Assembly: GCA_902778925.1 (NCBI GenBank)
Contig: CACYZN010000004.1
Coordinates: forward strand, 1-64,000
From: an uncultured Bacteroidota bacterium
Lineage (GTDB): Bacteria > Bacteroidota > Bacteroidia > Bacteroidales > P3
DNA length: 64,000 bases
Direction: 5' to 3'
The position numbers were made by a program, and so were the translations under genes. Shown piece after piece: positions 34,679 through 44,449 of the stretch. Position 1 is the first letter of the stretch. Each line of letters starts with the position of its first letter. The notes below the pieces were generated by a model that did not search any database, was not told the origin of the DNA, and worked only from the letters and a program-made list of their open reading frames with translations.

Positions 34679-36945
34679 AACAGGTACAGAGACAGCAACT
34701 GCAGCAGAAGTTCTCGCCTCAGCAGATACAGCTGATGCGACTGCTGCAGTTGCCTGTCACCGACCTGGAACAGGCCATCAAAGAAGAGATAGAGAAGAAC
34801 CCCCTGCTCGACGCCGAACCGCCCGACGAAGAACCGCTGCCGAGCACCGACCCCACAGAGTCGGACTGGGACAACAACGACGACGAGAACGAGGGCTTCG
34901 ACTACGACTACCGCGAGCACCTCGAGCAAGACCCCAACGCCACCCGCCGCGACTTCGTGGTGAGCGACACCAGTTCCTTTGCCGAGCGGCTGCTGCAGCA
35001 GCTCGCCCTCTCGGGCCTCGACAGCCGGCTCTTGGCTATCGCCACCGAGATCATAGGCTCGCTCGACGATGCCGGCTACCTGAGCCGCAGCCTCGACCTC
35101 ATAGCCAACGACCTCGCCTTCCGACAAGGCATTGAAGCCTCGGACAAGGAGATACAGCAAGCCCTCGAGGCGGTGCAAAGCCTCGACCCGCCGGGCATCG
35201 GGGCACGCAACCTGCAAGAGTGCCTTGCACTGCAACTGCGCCGCACAGCCGACCAGCCCGTGGCCCTCGACATCGTGCAGCACCACTTCGACGACTTCGC
35301 CAACCACCGCTACGAGCACATCTGCCAGTCGCTCGGCATCAGCCAACAGCAGTTCGACGAGGCGGCCGACGCCATACGCCACCTCAACCCCAAACCCGCC
35401 GGCTCCACCACCGACGACGTAGACACCGCAGCATATATCACCCCCGACATAGTGCTCACCCAGCACGACGGACAACTGCAGTTCTACGTCAACGACAGTC
35501 GTCTGCCCAAGCTGAGCCTCAACACCTACTACACCGACATGCTGCAGCAGATGGAGTCGAGCCATGGCGACAAAAGCACCATACAGTTCCTGCGCTCGAA
35601 GCAAGCCGACGCGCAAGGCTTCATCGACCTGCTGGCCCAGCGGCACGAGACCATAGTGCGCATCATGCGCTACATCGTGCGCCACCAACGTCAGTTCCTG
35701 CTCAGCGGCAACCCCGACCTGCTGGTGCCCCTGCGCCAGCGCGAAGTGGCCGAAGCCACCGGACTCGACATCAGCACCATCTCGCGCATGGCCAACAGCA
35801 AGTACCTGCAGACCGACTTCGGCACCATACCCCTCAAGGACTGCTTCTCGAAAGGCATGGCCACCGAGGGCGGCGAGGAAGTGGCCGTGGAGACCATCAA
35901 GCAGCAACTGTCCGAACTGGTGGCCGACGAGGACAAGCACGCCCCGCTCTCGGACGACGCCTTGATGCACACCCTCAACGCCCGCGGCATACCGATAGCA
36001 CGGCGCACCGTGGCCAAATACCGCGAACAACTGGGGATACCGGTAGCACGCCTGCGCCGCATCGTCTCCATAGCGCTACTACTGCTGGGCATGCAGTACG
36101 CCGAGGCACAGGTGTCGTACTACGACAGCATCATATCCGCCCGCCTCGAGGCAGCGACACGACAGCCAGCACCGGCCAAGGCAGCACCGGCCGCGAATAC
36201 GGCCAAGACCGTCAAGCCTGCCAAAGCCGTTCCACAGCCAAAGCCCAAGCGAGAGCCCGCTACAGAGCCACCCACACAGGCCGCAGCCGATCCCGTCATA
36301 GTGCCCATGTGGTACGACGCCTTTCCCCAGAACCGCGTGAACCCCTTGGGACGCACCCGCGTGGACCAGCTGCCCGACGAGGTGAACCTGCGGCTGGCCA
36401 AGGACTCGGCCGACTTCTGCTTCCCTGTGTGCAACAGCAAGACCAGCCCCTACGGCTGGCGATGGCAACGTGGCCACCACGGCGTAGACATACGGCTACG
36501 CACCGGCGACCCCGTGCGCGCCGTGTTTGGCGGCACAGTCAGGGTGGCCTCGCGCATGGGCGGCTACGGCAACTGCATAGTGCTGCGCCACCCCAACGGT
36601 CTGGAGACCCTATATGGCCACCTGTCGAAGATAAACGTAAAGCATGGCCAGCAGGTGAATGCCGGCGAGGTGATAGGCCTCGGCGGCTCGACCGGCAACT
36701 CGACCGGTCCGCACCTGCATTTCGAATGCCGCTTCCTGTACCAGACCTTTGATCCGGAATGGATACTTGACTTCGACAACTACACCCTGCGCACCCGCCG
36801 GCTGCACCTCGACAAGAGTTACTTCGGCATTCACAAGCCAAAGAATGGCGAAGACCTTGAATACAAGGCCGACAACAGCAGCATCAAGGAGCCAAAGAAG
36901 AAGCGCAAGACACAACCTAAAGAATATACCGCGAAAGACTTTTAG
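34675..36945 (+). CDS. rpoN: Sigma-54 (RpoN) fused in frame to an M23 peptidase
   Basis: 756 residues in one uninterrupted frame. Residues 1 to about 460 are a complete sigma-54: the Gln-rich region I ([18 protein letters not shown]), an acidic linker, the core-binding region ([14 protein letters not shown]), the HTH ([23 protein letters not shown]) and the RpoN box [10 protein letters not shown] at 442-451. Only about 12 residues later a hydrophobic segment begins ([17 protein letters not shown], 463-479) that looks like a signal peptide with cleavage after 478. An Ala/Pro/Lys linker follows, and then an M23/LytM domain (about 560-700) with Zn ligands in GHHGVD (H601, D605) and HLHFE (H680, H682). 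Ordinary sigma-54 ends shortly after the RpoN box. No ATG, GTG or TTG lies at the expected M23 start, only CTG. It may be a true fusion, an ancestral stop/start pair lost by mutation, or a sequence error. Confidence 0.9.
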   Translation: MKQVQRQQLQQKFSPQQIQLMRLLQLPVTDLEQAIKEEIEKNPLLDAEPPDEEPLPSTDPTESDWDNNDDENEGFDYDYREHLEQDPNATRRDFVVSDTSSFAERLLQQLALSGLDSRLLAIATEIIGSLDDAGYLSRSLDLIANDLAFRQGIEASDKEIQQALEAVQSLDPPGIGARNLQECLALQLRRTADQPVALDIVQHHFDDFANHRYEHICQSLGISQQQFDEAADAIRHLNPKPAGSTTDDVDTAAYITPDIVLTQHDGQLQFYVNDSRLPKLSLNTYYTDMLQQMESSHGDKSTIQFLRSKQADAQGFIDLLAQRHETIVRIMRYIVRHQRQFLLSGNPDLLVPLRQREVAEATGLDISTISRMANSKYLQTDFGTIPLKDCFSKGMATEGGEEVAVETIKQQLSELVADEDKHAPLSDDALMHTLNARGIPIARRTVAKYREQLGIPVARLRRIVSIALLLLGMQYAEAQVSYYDSIISARLEAATRQPAPAKAAPAANTAKTVKPAKAVPQPKPKREPATEPPTQAAADPVIVPMWYDAFPQNRVNPLGRTRVDQLPDEVNLRLAKDSADFCFPVCNSKTSPYGWRWQRGHHGVDIRLRTGDPVRAVFGGTVRVASRMGGYGNCIVLRHPNGLETLYGHLSKINVKHGQQVNAGEVIGLGGSTGNSTGPHLHFECRFLYQTFDPEWILDFDNYTLRTRRLHLDKSYFGIHKPKNGEDLEYKADNSSIKEPKKKRKTQPKEYTAKDF

Positions 36946-36947
36946 AC

Positions 36948-37442
36948 ATGAAGAAAACCAACCTGTCCGACTACGACCCCACGACCATACCCTCCGGCGA
37001 ACTCTTCCGCATTGCCGTCGTGGCCGCCGAGTGGAATGCCGAGGTGACCGAGCCTATGCTGAAAGGGGCTGTCGACACCCTGCTCGAGCACGGAGTGAAA
37101 GAAGACAACATCATTATTAAACACGTGCCCGGCACCTACGAACTCCCCTACGCAGCCGAATGGCTGATAGCCAACAACGACGTGCTCGATGCAGTAATCT
37201 GCATCGGATGCGTGATACAGGGTGAAACACGCCACTTCGAGTTCATCTGCCAAGCTGTGTCGCAAGGCCTGGTCAACGTATCGATAAAGAACGACGTGCC
37301 CGTCATATTCAGCGTCCTAACCTGCGATACCATGCAGCAGGCACTCGACCGTGCCGGCGGCAAGCATGGCAACAAAGGCGTCGAAGGCGCTGTCACAGCG
37401 CTCAAGATGTGCAAATTCTCTGAAGACTGCATAACCGACTGA
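36948..37442 (+). CDS. ribH: 6,7-dimethyl-8-ribityllumazine synthase RibH
   Basis: 164 residues. RibH condenses 5-amino-6-ribitylaminouracil with dihydroxybutanone phosphate, the penultimate step of riboflavin synthesis, usually in a large capsid-like assembly. Features are [21 protein letters not shown], the [15 protein letters not shown] motif, [17 protein letters not shown] with the catalytic His, and [17 protein letters not shown]. It starts 2 nt after the upstream stop; its stop overlaps the fmt start (TGATG). No FMN riboswitch is seen. Confidence 0.97.
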   Translation: MKKTNLSDYDPTTIPSGELFRIAVVAAEWNAEVTEPMLKGAVDTLLEHGVKEDNIIIKHVPGTYELPYAAEWLIANNDVLDAVICIGCVIQGETRHFEFICQAVSQGLVNVSIKNDVPVIFSVLTCDTMQQALDRAGGKHGNKGVEGAVTALKMCKFSEDCITD

Positions 37443-38386
37443 TGAAGACAGTATTTTTCGGGACCCCCGACTTTGCCGTAGAGAGCCTCGACGCCATAGT
37501 GCGTTCCTCCCACGAAGTGGCCGCCGTGGTAACCGTGCCCGACCGCCAGGCCGGCCGTGGACAGAAAGTAGTCTGCAGCGCAGTGAAAGACTATGCTCTC
37601 GAGCACCAGTTGCCACTGTTGCAGCCCGAGCGACTGCGCGATCCCCAATTCATCGAGGCTCTTTCCGCCCTGGATGCCGACTGCTTCGTAGTGGTGGCCT
37701 TCCGTATGCTGCCCGAGGTGGTGTGGGGCATGCCACGACTTGGCACCTTCAACCTGCATGCCTCGCTGCTGCCGCGCTTCCGCGGCGCCGCCCCCATCAA
37801 CCGCGCCATCATGGCCGGCGAAAAGGAGACCGGCGTGACCACATTCCTGCTGAACCACCACATCGACGAAGGCAACATTCTGCTGCAGGCACGCACTCCA
37901 ATAGCCGCCGACGAGACTGCAGGTAGCCTGCACGACCGCCTGGCCGCCATGGGTCGTACCCTTGTAGTTCAGACCCTAGACGGGCTAGCCACCGGCACTA
38001 TAGTCCCCCGCCCACAGGAAGGCGAGCCCTGCCCTGCCCCCAAGATATTCAAGGACGACTGTATGGTCGACTTCAACCACACCGCCGCCGAGGTTGACCG
38101 CTTTGTGCGCGGCCTCGCCCCCTACCCCGCCGCCGTCACCACCCTCGTCAACCCCAAAGGGCAACCAGTGACTTTCAAACTACTACGTTGCGCACCCCTT
38201 GTAGAAGCCCACAACTACGCGCCTGGAACGCTTGTTTGCGACGGAAAAAGGAGTCTAAAATTCGCTACGACAAACGGTTTTGTCGCTGTTTTTGAGCTAC
38301 AAATGGCTGGAAAGAAAAAAAATAGCACCGAAGATTTCTTGCGCGGAAATACACTAAGTGGCTGGAATTCAGCGCTACTACCCTAA
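37442..38386 (+). CDS. fmt: Methionyl-tRNA formyltransferase
   Basis: 314 residues. Fmt formylates initiator Met-tRNA using 10-formyl-THF. Motifs are FFGTPDFAVESLDAIV at the N-terminus, NLHASLLPRFRGAAPINRAIM with the catalytic Asn/His region, HHIDEGNIL, and DFNHTAAEVDRFVRGLAPYP, then a C-terminal OB-like domain. The last ~50 codons are visibly more AT-rich than the rest. Its start overlaps the ribH stop. Confidence 0.97.
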   Translation: MKTVFFGTPDFAVESLDAIVRSSHEVAAVVTVPDRQAGRGQKVVCSAVKDYALEHQLPLLQPERLRDPQFIEALSALDADCFVVVAFRMLPEVVWGMPRLGTFNLHASLLPRFRGAAPINRAIMAGEKETGVTTFLLNHHIDEGNILLQARTPIAADETAGSLHDRLAAMGRTLVVQTLDGLATGTIVPRPQEGEPCPAPKIFKDDCMVDFNHTAAEVDRFVRGLAPYPAAVTTLVNPKGQPVTFKLLRCAPLVEAHNYAPGTLVCDGKRSLKFATTNGFVAVFELQMAGKKKNSTEDFLRGNTLSGWNSALLP

Positions 38387-38422
38387 TGGTTAAAAAAAAG
38401 TCAGTAAAAATGCTAAAAAAAT

Positions 38423-38454
38423 TTGGTGCAAATAAAAAAATATTCCTATATTTG
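38423..38454 (+). promoter_or_regulatory. HU gene promoter (-33 TTG, -7 TATATTTG)
   Basis: TTG at 38423-38425 and TATATTTG at 38447-38454 are separated by 21 nt of A/T-rich sequence, close to the Bacteroidetes consensus. The ATG follows 59 nt after the -7. Confidence 0.75.
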
Positions 38455-38513
38455 CAGCGAGAAAACGAAGACAACAGTAAGACAATATTTTAACCATTTT
38501 AAAACATATTATT

Positions 38514-38804
38514 ATGAACAAAACCGAACTTGTTAACGCCATTGCCGCAAAGACCGGAATGACAAAAGTGGCCTCCAAGGCTGCCATGAACGCTTGCTTT
38601 GCTACCATCGCCGAGCAGCTGAACAAAGGTGAGAAGGTGAGCCTCATCGGCTTCGGTACCTTCAGCGTGGCCAATCGCAAGGCTCGCACCGCAAAGAACC
38701 CGCAGACTGGCGCCACCGTCAAGGTTCCCGCCAAGAAAGTTGCCAAATTCAAAGCTGGCAGCAATCTGCTCGTAGCCAAGAAAGCCGCCAAGAAGAAAAA
38801 ATAA
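38514..38804 (+). CDS. HU family DNA-binding protein
   Basis: 96 residues. A nucleoid-associated histone-like protein that binds and bends DNA as a dimer. The sequence matches HU throughout: MNKTELVNAIAAKTGMTK, then GEKVSLIGFGTFSVANR, the beta-arm RTAKNPQTGATVKVPAKKV, and a Lys/Ala-rich tail (AKKAAKKKK). It has a strong promoter and its own terminator, fitting high expression as a single-gene unit. Confidence 0.97.
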   Translation: MNKTELVNAIAAKTGMTKVASKAAMNACFATIAEQLNKGEKVSLIGFGTFSVANRKARTAKNPQTGATVKVPAKKVAKFKAGSNLLVAKKAAKKKK

Positions 38805-38825
38805 GGCTTTCTGAAACCGATTGCA

Positions 38826-38863
38826 AGAGCGTGTAGCCGCAAGGCTGCACGCTCTTTGTTTTT
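38826..38863 (+). terminator. Rho-independent terminator of the HU gene
   Basis: The stem AGAGCGTG-T-AGCC with a GCAA tetraloop and GGCT-G-CACGCTCT (38826-38855) is followed by TTGTTTTT. It starts 21 nt after the HU stop. Confidence 0.9.
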
Positions 38864-38880
38864 AAGCTGGCGCCTGGTCG

Positions 38881-40056
38881 TCAGGAAGCGATGGCCTTGC
38901 GGCATAGGAACCCCGTATAACGGCCAGCCACCGAGGTAGCAACCAGCACCGCCTCGCCGTCGACCAGACGGAGGCGCTTCTGGAGAGTGACTGCGCTTTC
39001 GGGGTAGCCCCGGCATACTACCGAAGCCCTGCTGTCGGGCAACAGTCGTCGCACGCCTTTGGCGCTGAGCGGTACCTCGCCAACAACCTCGAGCACGCGA
39101 CCCGGAAAGCCTGCCACAATGGCGGACGCAGTGTAGAGGTGGCTATTGGGGTCGAGCTTCTGCACGCCGTACCAGCGGCAGAGGCTCTTGTAGGGGCCGG
39201 CCTTCATGAGGGCTGCATCGGGTTCGAGCAGATAGCGTCCCACGGCAGTGCAGTAGTCGGCCTCGGCGGCGGCTTCGTTGCTACGGGTGAAGCGGTGCTC
39301 GGTGATACCGCCTGCCGCGATGGAGACACAGTGGATCTCGGGCTCGGCAACCACTTCGGTGCAGAGCAGCAGCAGTTCCTTGCACTCGCCATCGACAGCC
39401 ACCACGTGCACCTCGGCGCAGTGACCCAGCTGGGCTACCGCCAAGTCTATGTCAAGCATCGGCGATGCCTTGACCAGCAGCCGAGAGCAGTGCGCAGCCA
39501 GAAGCCGACGATGTGCCATGACATCGGGACTGCAGTCCTCGAAGGCCACCACCTTGCGACCACTGGTGTCGCGACGGGCGGGGTCGACCATCAGCAGGTC
39601 GTGACGACCGGACTGGGCGGCGAGCCACTCGATGCTGTCGGCGCAATGCACAGCGATGTTGCCAATGCCCAGGGCGCGGCAGTTGTGCTCCATCAGCTCG
39701 CACAGCATGGGGTCGCGCTCCACGTAGTCAACCTCGGAAGCCACGGCGGCCAGGGCCATGCAGTCTATGCCCATGCCGCCGGTGAGGTCGGCCACCCGTT
39801 CCACCGCTCCTGCCACGGTGGCCTTGTATCGGGCGGCCGCCTCGGACGAAGCCTGCTCGCGGTTGAGGCGCGGCGGGTATACAAAATCGCTGCACTGCAG
39901 CAGCGACGGCCACTTGCGCTCGGCGGCGGCAAGGCCTTCTATCTGCTGCACTGCAGCGTGCATGTCGACACCGGGATAGCGCGAGGCCGAGAGGAGCAGC
40001 CGCGCGGTATCGTCGTGCCTGTGTTCGAGGGCGAAATCAATAAACGCCCTGTTCAT
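38881..40056 (-). CDS. SAM-dependent methyltransferase with THUMP-like C-terminal domain
   Basis: 391 residues from ATG at 40056. A helical N-terminal part (RAFIDFALEHRHDDTARLLL) is followed by a class I methyltransferase fold: VADLTGGMGIDCMALA as the SAM loop, DYVERDPMLCELMEHN, then LLMVDPARRDTSGRKV. A C-terminal THUMP-like region includes RLVDGEAVLVATS. RNA methylation is likely by analogy, but the target is not known. Its 5' end overlaps the upstream nucleotidyltransferase gene by 20 nt. Confidence 0.88.
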   Translation of the reverse strand: MNRAFIDFALEHRHDDTARLLLSASRYPGVDMHAAVQQIEGLAAAERKWPSLLQCSDFVYPPRLNREQASSEAAARYKATVAGAVERVADLTGGMGIDCMALAAVASEVDYVERDPMLCELMEHNCRALGIGNIAVHCADSIEWLAAQSGRHDLLMVDPARRDTSGRKVVAFEDCSPDVMAHRRLLAAHCSRLLVKASPMLDIDLAVAQLGHCAEVHVVAVDGECKELLLLCTEVVAEPEIHCVSIAAGGITEHRFTRSNEAAAEADYCTAVGRYLLEPDAALMKAGPYKSLCRWYGVQKLDPNSHLYTASAIVAGFPGRVLEVVGEVPLSAKGVRRLLPDSRASVVCRGYPESAVTLQKRLRLVDGEAVLVATSVAGRYTGFLCRKAIAS

Positions 40057-40927
40057 GGAGCTTGCGCAGGCGCTCCACCACCATCGGGCGGTCCTCCTTG
40101 TAGGTGACGCCAAACCACTGGGCCGTGGTCTTGAGCACCTGCATGGTGGCGGTGCCGTTGTGGATGAAGGTGTTTACGGCAAACGGGATGTAGTACTCCG
40201 ACTTGAGCTCGTGGCCGTGGTCGCGCAGGAAGTCGACGAACAGGGCCTCGCTCTTGGCGAAATAGTCGGAGGTGAACCCGAAGAGGTTCATGCTCACCGT
40301 GGCGTCGGCTGCGAGGGGGTGCATCGAGCCGTCGGCGTCCTTGTATTCTATGCCGTTGGCGGTGCGGCCTATCGAGGTGCGTTCGGTCATGCCCACCAGC
40401 AGTCCGTTGGCGTCGGTCTCGCACACTCCGCGGCTCACGGTACCGTTTTCCGACAAGGTGTTCTCCAAGCGGTAGCCCACCATGCAGTAGCGTCCCTCGG
40501 CATCGGCCAGCGTGGCCAGATGGCGACCCATCACCTCGAAGGCGTCGCGGCCATAGAAGTCGTCGGCGTTGATGATGGCGAAGGGTTCGTGTATCACATC
40601 CTTGGCCATGAGTATGGCGTGGTTGGTACCCCACGGTTTCTCGCGACCTTCGGGCACACTGAAGCCTGCCGGCAGGCAGTCGAGCTCCTGGTAGACATAC
40701 TCCACGGCAATGCGGCCTCCGAAGTGGTCGGCGTTGATGTGGCGTTTGAACTCGTCGGCAAACGAATGGCGGATTACGAAGACCACCTTGCCGAAGCCGG
40801 CGCGTATGGCATCCTCGACGCTGTAGTCCATGATTATCTCGCCGTGGGGGCCAACGCCGTCCATCTGCTTCAGCCCACCGTAGCGGCTGCCCATGCCGGC
40901 AGCCAAGACAAGTAATGTTGGTTTCAT
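40037..40927 (-). CDS. Nucleotidyltransferase family protein (NDP-sugar pyrophosphorylase-like)
   Basis: 296 residues. The N-terminal signature LVLAAGMGSRYGGLKQMDGVGPHGE is the nucleotide-binding loop of sugar-phosphate nucleotidyltransferases. PWGTNHAILMAKDVI and FAIINADDFYGRDAF (metal-binding Asp) complete the active site. The exact sugar and nucleotide cannot be assigned. It lies 34 nt downstream of tadA and may share its transcript. Confidence 0.9.
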   Translation of the reverse strand: MKPTLLVLAAGMGSRYGGLKQMDGVGPHGEIIMDYSVEDAIRAGFGKVVFVIRHSFADEFKRHINADHFGGRIAVEYVYQELDCLPAGFSVPEGREKPWGTNHAILMAKDVIHEPFAIINADDFYGRDAFEVMGRHLATLADAEGRYCMVGYRLENTLSENGTVSRGVCETDANGLLVGMTERTSIGRTANGIEYKDADGSMHPLAADATVSMNLFGFTSDYFAKSEALFVDFLRDHGHELKSEYYIPFAVNTFIHNGTATMQVLKTTAQWFGVTYKEDRPMVVERLRKLHEQGVY

Positions 40928-40961
40928 GTTGTTCTGTATTTATTATGTATATTTATTGTTG

Positions 40962-41414
40962 CTATTGTTTTCTCTTGCTGTTGAAGTACTCCTTCATCAA
41001 CGCGGCGCACTCGTCGGCGAGCACGCCGCCCACGACTGTGGTCTTGGGGTGGAGCATCGGCCCTGTCAGCAGCGAGAAGCCCCGTTTGGGGTCGGCGGCG
41101 CCATAGACAATGCGGCCCACCTGGGTCCAGCCGGCGGCGCCGGCGCACATGGGGCATGGCTCGACGGTGACGTAGAGCGTGCAGTCGGGCAGGTATTTGG
41201 CTCCGAAAGCCTCGCTGGCGGCAGTGAAGGCCAACATCTCGGCGTGGGCAGTGACGTCGTGCAGCCGCTCGGTCTGGTTGTGGGCACGAGCCACAATGCG
41301 GTCGCCACACACGATGACGGCGCCTATGGGCACCTCGTCCTCGGCGGCGGCGGCGCGTGCCTCGCGCAGCGCCTGCTGCATGTAGTATTCGTCGGGCGAG
41401 TCGAATATGCTCAT
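40962..41414 (-). CDS. tadA: tRNA-specific adenosine deaminase TadA
   Basis: 150 residues. TadA converts A34 of tRNA-Arg(ACG) to inosine. The zinc site is HAEMLAF (His plus catalytic Glu, about residues 57-63) and PCPMCAGA (two Cys, about 87-94). The N-terminal EYYMQQALREARAAAAEDEVPIGAV is typical. The ATG at 41414 overlaps the upstream stop (ATGA). Confidence 0.96.
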   Translation of the reverse strand: MSIFDSPDEYYMQQALREARAAAAEDEVPIGAVIVCGDRIVARAHNQTERLHDVTAHAEMLAFTAASEAFGAKYLPDCTLYVTVEPCPMCAGAAGWTQVGRIVYGAADPKRGFSLLTGPMLHPKTTVVGGVLADECAALMKEYFNSKRKQ

Positions 41415-42157
41415 GGGCGGTCAGAGTTGAAGATTATGTCGCGGCGTGGTTCCAGGCGCGCCTTGGTCTCGAGCACTGTCAACTCGCCGTTGCGCAGAAA
41501 GCTTTCGAGGCGCGGCAGCACCGTCGAGCCCACCGAGAGGTACTCGTGCATGCACTTCCACTCGATGCGCAGCTTTTCGCTTTGCTCGTTGCGCTTGCCC
41601 TCCATCTCGTCGGTCTCGATGATGATGGCCAGCAGGCCGTCGGGCTCGAACATATAGTAGCGGGTGAAGAGGTTAGGGCTCTCGACGCGGACCGACTCGA
41701 GCACGCGGCCGCCGGTCACCTGCACCTTGCCCTTGTAGGACAGCTGCAGGTTGGCGGTGCGCCAGTTGTAGAGCGGCCCCCGGAAGTCGTAGCCCACCAT
41801 GCCGTCGTAGAAGCGCTCGGGCTCCACGTCGATCCAGTAGCCGAGACTGCGGTTGTAGCTGCGGTAGCGCGAAGTGCCGTTGGTGCAGAGGCCGCCGTGC
41901 ATGTCGTCGCCGTGCCACACCTCGAGGCGCAGCATCTGCGGCCACGAGTACCACCGCCGCATCAGGAAGGTGTCGGTGGTGCCCACGACGGTAATCTGTG
42001 TCTCGAGCACCAGCAGGCTGTCGTGGGGCAGCGCGTCGATGTTCAGTATGTCGAGGTAGCGGTCGACGAGGCGTGCCGCCGTGTCCTCGCGCAGCAGGTG
42101 GTCTTGCGCCGCCACCAGTGTGGGCAGCAGCATTGCCAGAAGGAGTATCTTTTTCAT
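41411..42157 (-). CDS. Secreted LolA/DUF4292-like envelope protein
   Basis: 248 residues from ATG at 42157 (ATGA overlap with the gene upstream). Signal peptide MKKILLLAMLLPTLVAAQ. The body alternates beta strands with motifs such as RRWYSWPQMLRLEVWHGDD, GLCTNGTSRYRSYN and NLQLSYKGKVQVTGGR. This resembles the open beta-barrel of LolA/LolB-type lipoprotein carriers. That likeness is by eye only, and no specific family name is firm. It is linked to the DUF4292 and TPR lipoproteins, so a joint envelope role is inferred. Confidence 0.65.
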   Translation of the reverse strand: MKKILLLAMLLPTLVAAQDHLLREDTAARLVDRYLDILNIDALPHDSLLVLETQITVVGTTDTFLMRRWYSWPQMLRLEVWHGDDMHGGLCTNGTSRYRSYNRSLGYWIDVEPERFYDGMVGYDFRGPLYNWRTANLQLSYKGKVQVTGGRVLESVRVESPNLFTRYYMFEPDGLLAIIIETDEMEGKRNEQSEKLRIEWKCMHEYLSVGSTVLPRLESFLRNGELTVLETKARLEPRRDIIFNSDRP

Positions 42158-42666
42158 GACCCGTTGGTTTTGCGGAAGGGGAATGTGAGCCGCTCGGCGC
42201 GACGGCGGCCGGTGATGGCCACGCTGGCGTCGAAGCCCAGCTCGGTGGCGAGGCGCACTATGCGCTGCTCGGCGTCGGGGGCGGTGGCTATCTGCTGCAG
42301 CTCGGCAAAGGTCACCGTGCGCCCCACCCGCTTGCTCAGGTCGCGATAGTTGCCGGCGAAGTAGATGCCGAATACGGGAGCCGACACCCAAACGGAGTCG
42401 ACCGTGGCCAGGGCGCGTCCCACCTCGAGCAGTTTGGTGACCGACACCCAGATGGCGCTGTCCTGGGCCAGGCGCATCTGCCCGTTGGCGCTGATGCCCT
42501 GTACCGTGGCGGTGAAGTTGACCACCGAGTATTCGCGTTGCGGTTCCTGTGCGGCGCTGTCGGCGGCGCCTCCCTGGCGGTCGGCGCCGGTGCGCGCTGC
42601 CTCGCGGCTGCTGCGGCATCCGGCCAACATCACCACTGCCAGGGCTATATATATCAGTTTCTTCAT
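42154..42666 (-). CDS. DUF4292 lipoprotein
   Basis: 170 residues with a lipobox signal (MKKLIYIALAVVMLAGC, Cys17), so a lipid-anchored envelope protein. The core NFTATVQGISANGQMRLAQDSAIWVSVTKL is typical of DUF4292, a LolA-like family in Bacteroidetes often found after a TPR lipoprotein, as here (1-nt gap). The family function is not established; outer-membrane biogenesis is inferred. Confidence 0.85.
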   Translation of the reverse strand: MKKLIYIALAVVMLAGCRSSREAARTGADRQGGAADSAAQEPQREYSVVNFTATVQGISANGQMRLAQDSAIWVSVTKLLEVGRALATVDSVWVSAPVFGIYFAGNYRDLSKRVGRTVTFAELQQIATAPDAEQRIVRLATELGFDASVAITGRRRAERLTFPFRKTNGS

Positions 42667-42667
42667 G

Positions 42668-44311
42668 CTATTGTCCTTTCACTTGGTCCAGGTGGCGGCG
42701 CAAGGTCTCGCTCTGCGGATCGAGCTTCACGGCGCGCTCCAGGTAGGGCCGGGCCTCGGCGTCGCGTCCCAGCAGGTGCAGTATCCAGCCGTAGGTGTCG
42801 AGGCTGTTGGCCTGCTCGGGCTCGGCCTCGATGGTGCGGCGGCTCAGGCGCTCGGCCTTGTCCAGCTGCACCCCCTGCTCGGCCATGTAGTAGGCATAGT
42901 TGTTCATCATGCCCCAATCGTCGGGCTTCAGCTCGAGGAAGCGGTCGAAGGCGCGCCAGGCCTTGTCGTACTGGCCCGTGCGGTAGTAGCACTCGGCGGC
43001 CAGGGCATGGCTCTCGGCCTCGAGGTAGCCGTTGTGGAAGCCCCACTTAAGGATGCGGTCCAGCTTCTGCGCCGCGTCGGCATAGCGGTCCTGGTTGTAG
43101 GCGTAGAGGGCCTGCAGGTACAGGGGCAGCGTCTTCATGGGGAACAGACGCTCGGCGCGGGCGGCATAGGCCACCATGTCGGCCTCGCGCTCGTCGACCT
43201 CGGTGAGGCACACGAGCAGCCCCTCCCACACCTCGTAGCGGCTCGAATCGCGCTGCAGGCTCAGCTCGAGCCACCGGGCCGCCTCGGCGTAGCGCCCCTG
43301 GCGCATCAGCACGTCGCCGTAGACAAGGGCGTACTGCGCCGAGTCGTCGCATGTGCGCATCACCTGCTCCAGCAGGCGGAAGGTGGTGGCGCTACGCGTG
43401 GTGTAGAACTCCTCGTTGCTGTAGAACGACGCCATCAGCTGCACCTTGGTGCTGCAGTCGAGGCGCGGATTGGCAAAGGCCAGCTCGAGCTCGCGGTCGG
43501 CCTGGTCGGGGTGGCCGGTGCGCTTGTAGTACTCGGCCAGCTGCACGTGTATGTACTCGTCGTCGGGGTCGGCCGCAAGCACACGGTCGTAATACTGCTT
43601 CGCCTTGGCGGTCTTGCCACGGCTCATATACATCTCGGCCAGCATGGCCTGGTAGCGCTTCTCGTGCGGGAGGGCGGCCGCCAGGGCCACCAGCTCGCGC
43701 TCGGCCTTGTCCTCCTTGCCGGCAGCCAGCCAAAGGCGCTGCTTCTGGAGCGACACCTCCTCGGTGACGCCCACACGGCGCTCCACCCGGTTCAGGGCCT
43801 CGACGGCACCGTCCAGGTCGCCGGCAGCGATGCGGGCATTCGACAGTTCGTAGTAATTCTCCAACCGCTCGGGGTCGACGTCGACAATGCGCTCCCACGT
43901 GCGGGCCAGGCCGCGCCCGTCGCCCTGGCGGCCATAGACCTCGGCCTGCATCAGCAGGTACCAGCGGTTCGACCCGTCGACGGCCACAGCCCTCTCTATG
44001 CAGGCCCGCGCGCTGTCGGTCCACCCGCGGCTCAGGGCCAGCCGGCTCATCTCGTACCACGCCGCCGCGCAACGCGGGTCGGCGGCAGCCAGCCGCACAT
44101 AGGCCTCCAGCGCCTCGTCGGTGCGACCGCTCTCGTGCAGCGACAGGGCGTCGATCAGCTTGCTGTCGGCGTCAATCTGCTCCTGCGTCACCTCGCGTAT
44201 CGGCTCGCGGCTGTAGCGCCCCGTCGGCGCGGCGGCACGACGGCTGCCGCAGGCCACAAGCACCGCCACGGCCGAGAACAATACAATATATTTAAGACAT
44301 CTTTTCCTCAT
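42668..44311 (-). CDS. Tetratricopeptide repeat lipoprotein
   Basis: 547 residues from ATG at 44311; an ATG three codons upstream is also possible. Lipobox signal peptide MRKRCLKYIVLFSAVAVLVACGS. About a dozen TPR-like helix pairs follow (for example ESGRTDEALEAYVRLAAADP, GDLDGAVEALNRVERRVG, GQYDKAWRAFDRFLELKP, LGRDAEARPYLERAVKLDP). TPR scaffolds mediate protein-protein contacts. With the DUF4292 and LolA-like genes it forms an envelope operon. Confidence 0.9.
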   Translation of the reverse strand: MRKRCLKYIVLFSAVAVLVACGSRRAAAPTGRYSREPIREVTQEQIDADSKLIDALSLHESGRTDEALEAYVRLAAADPRCAAAWYEMSRLALSRGWTDSARACIERAVAVDGSNRWYLLMQAEVYGRQGDGRGLARTWERIVDVDPERLENYYELSNARIAAGDLDGAVEALNRVERRVGVTEEVSLQKQRLWLAAGKEDKAERELVALAAALPHEKRYQAMLAEMYMSRGKTAKAKQYYDRVLAADPDDEYIHVQLAEYYKRTGHPDQADRELELAFANPRLDCSTKVQLMASFYSNEEFYTTRSATTFRLLEQVMRTCDDSAQYALVYGDVLMRQGRYAEAARWLELSLQRDSSRYEVWEGLLVCLTEVDEREADMVAYAARAERLFPMKTLPLYLQALYAYNQDRYADAAQKLDRILKWGFHNGYLEAESHALAAECYYRTGQYDKAWRAFDRFLELKPDDWGMMNNYAYYMAEQGVQLDKAERLSRRTIEAEPEQANSLDTYGWILHLLGRDAEARPYLERAVKLDPQSETLRRHLDQVKGQ

Positions 44312-44449
44312 GCAATGCAACAGTTTTATGCCCTATAACTCAGAAAACCACATTTTATTGTGCCCGCGCACGCCAAACTCTGCACCCCCTTTCCGACCCC
44401 GCTCCTTACATGCTGACAATCAGTCCCTCACCTGCTCCCCTCCGCATCC

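Noticed and set aside
36948-37442. FMN riboswitch upstream of ribH
   Set aside because: ribH starts 2 nt after the upstream stop, inside an operon, and no RFN-like sequence is visible.
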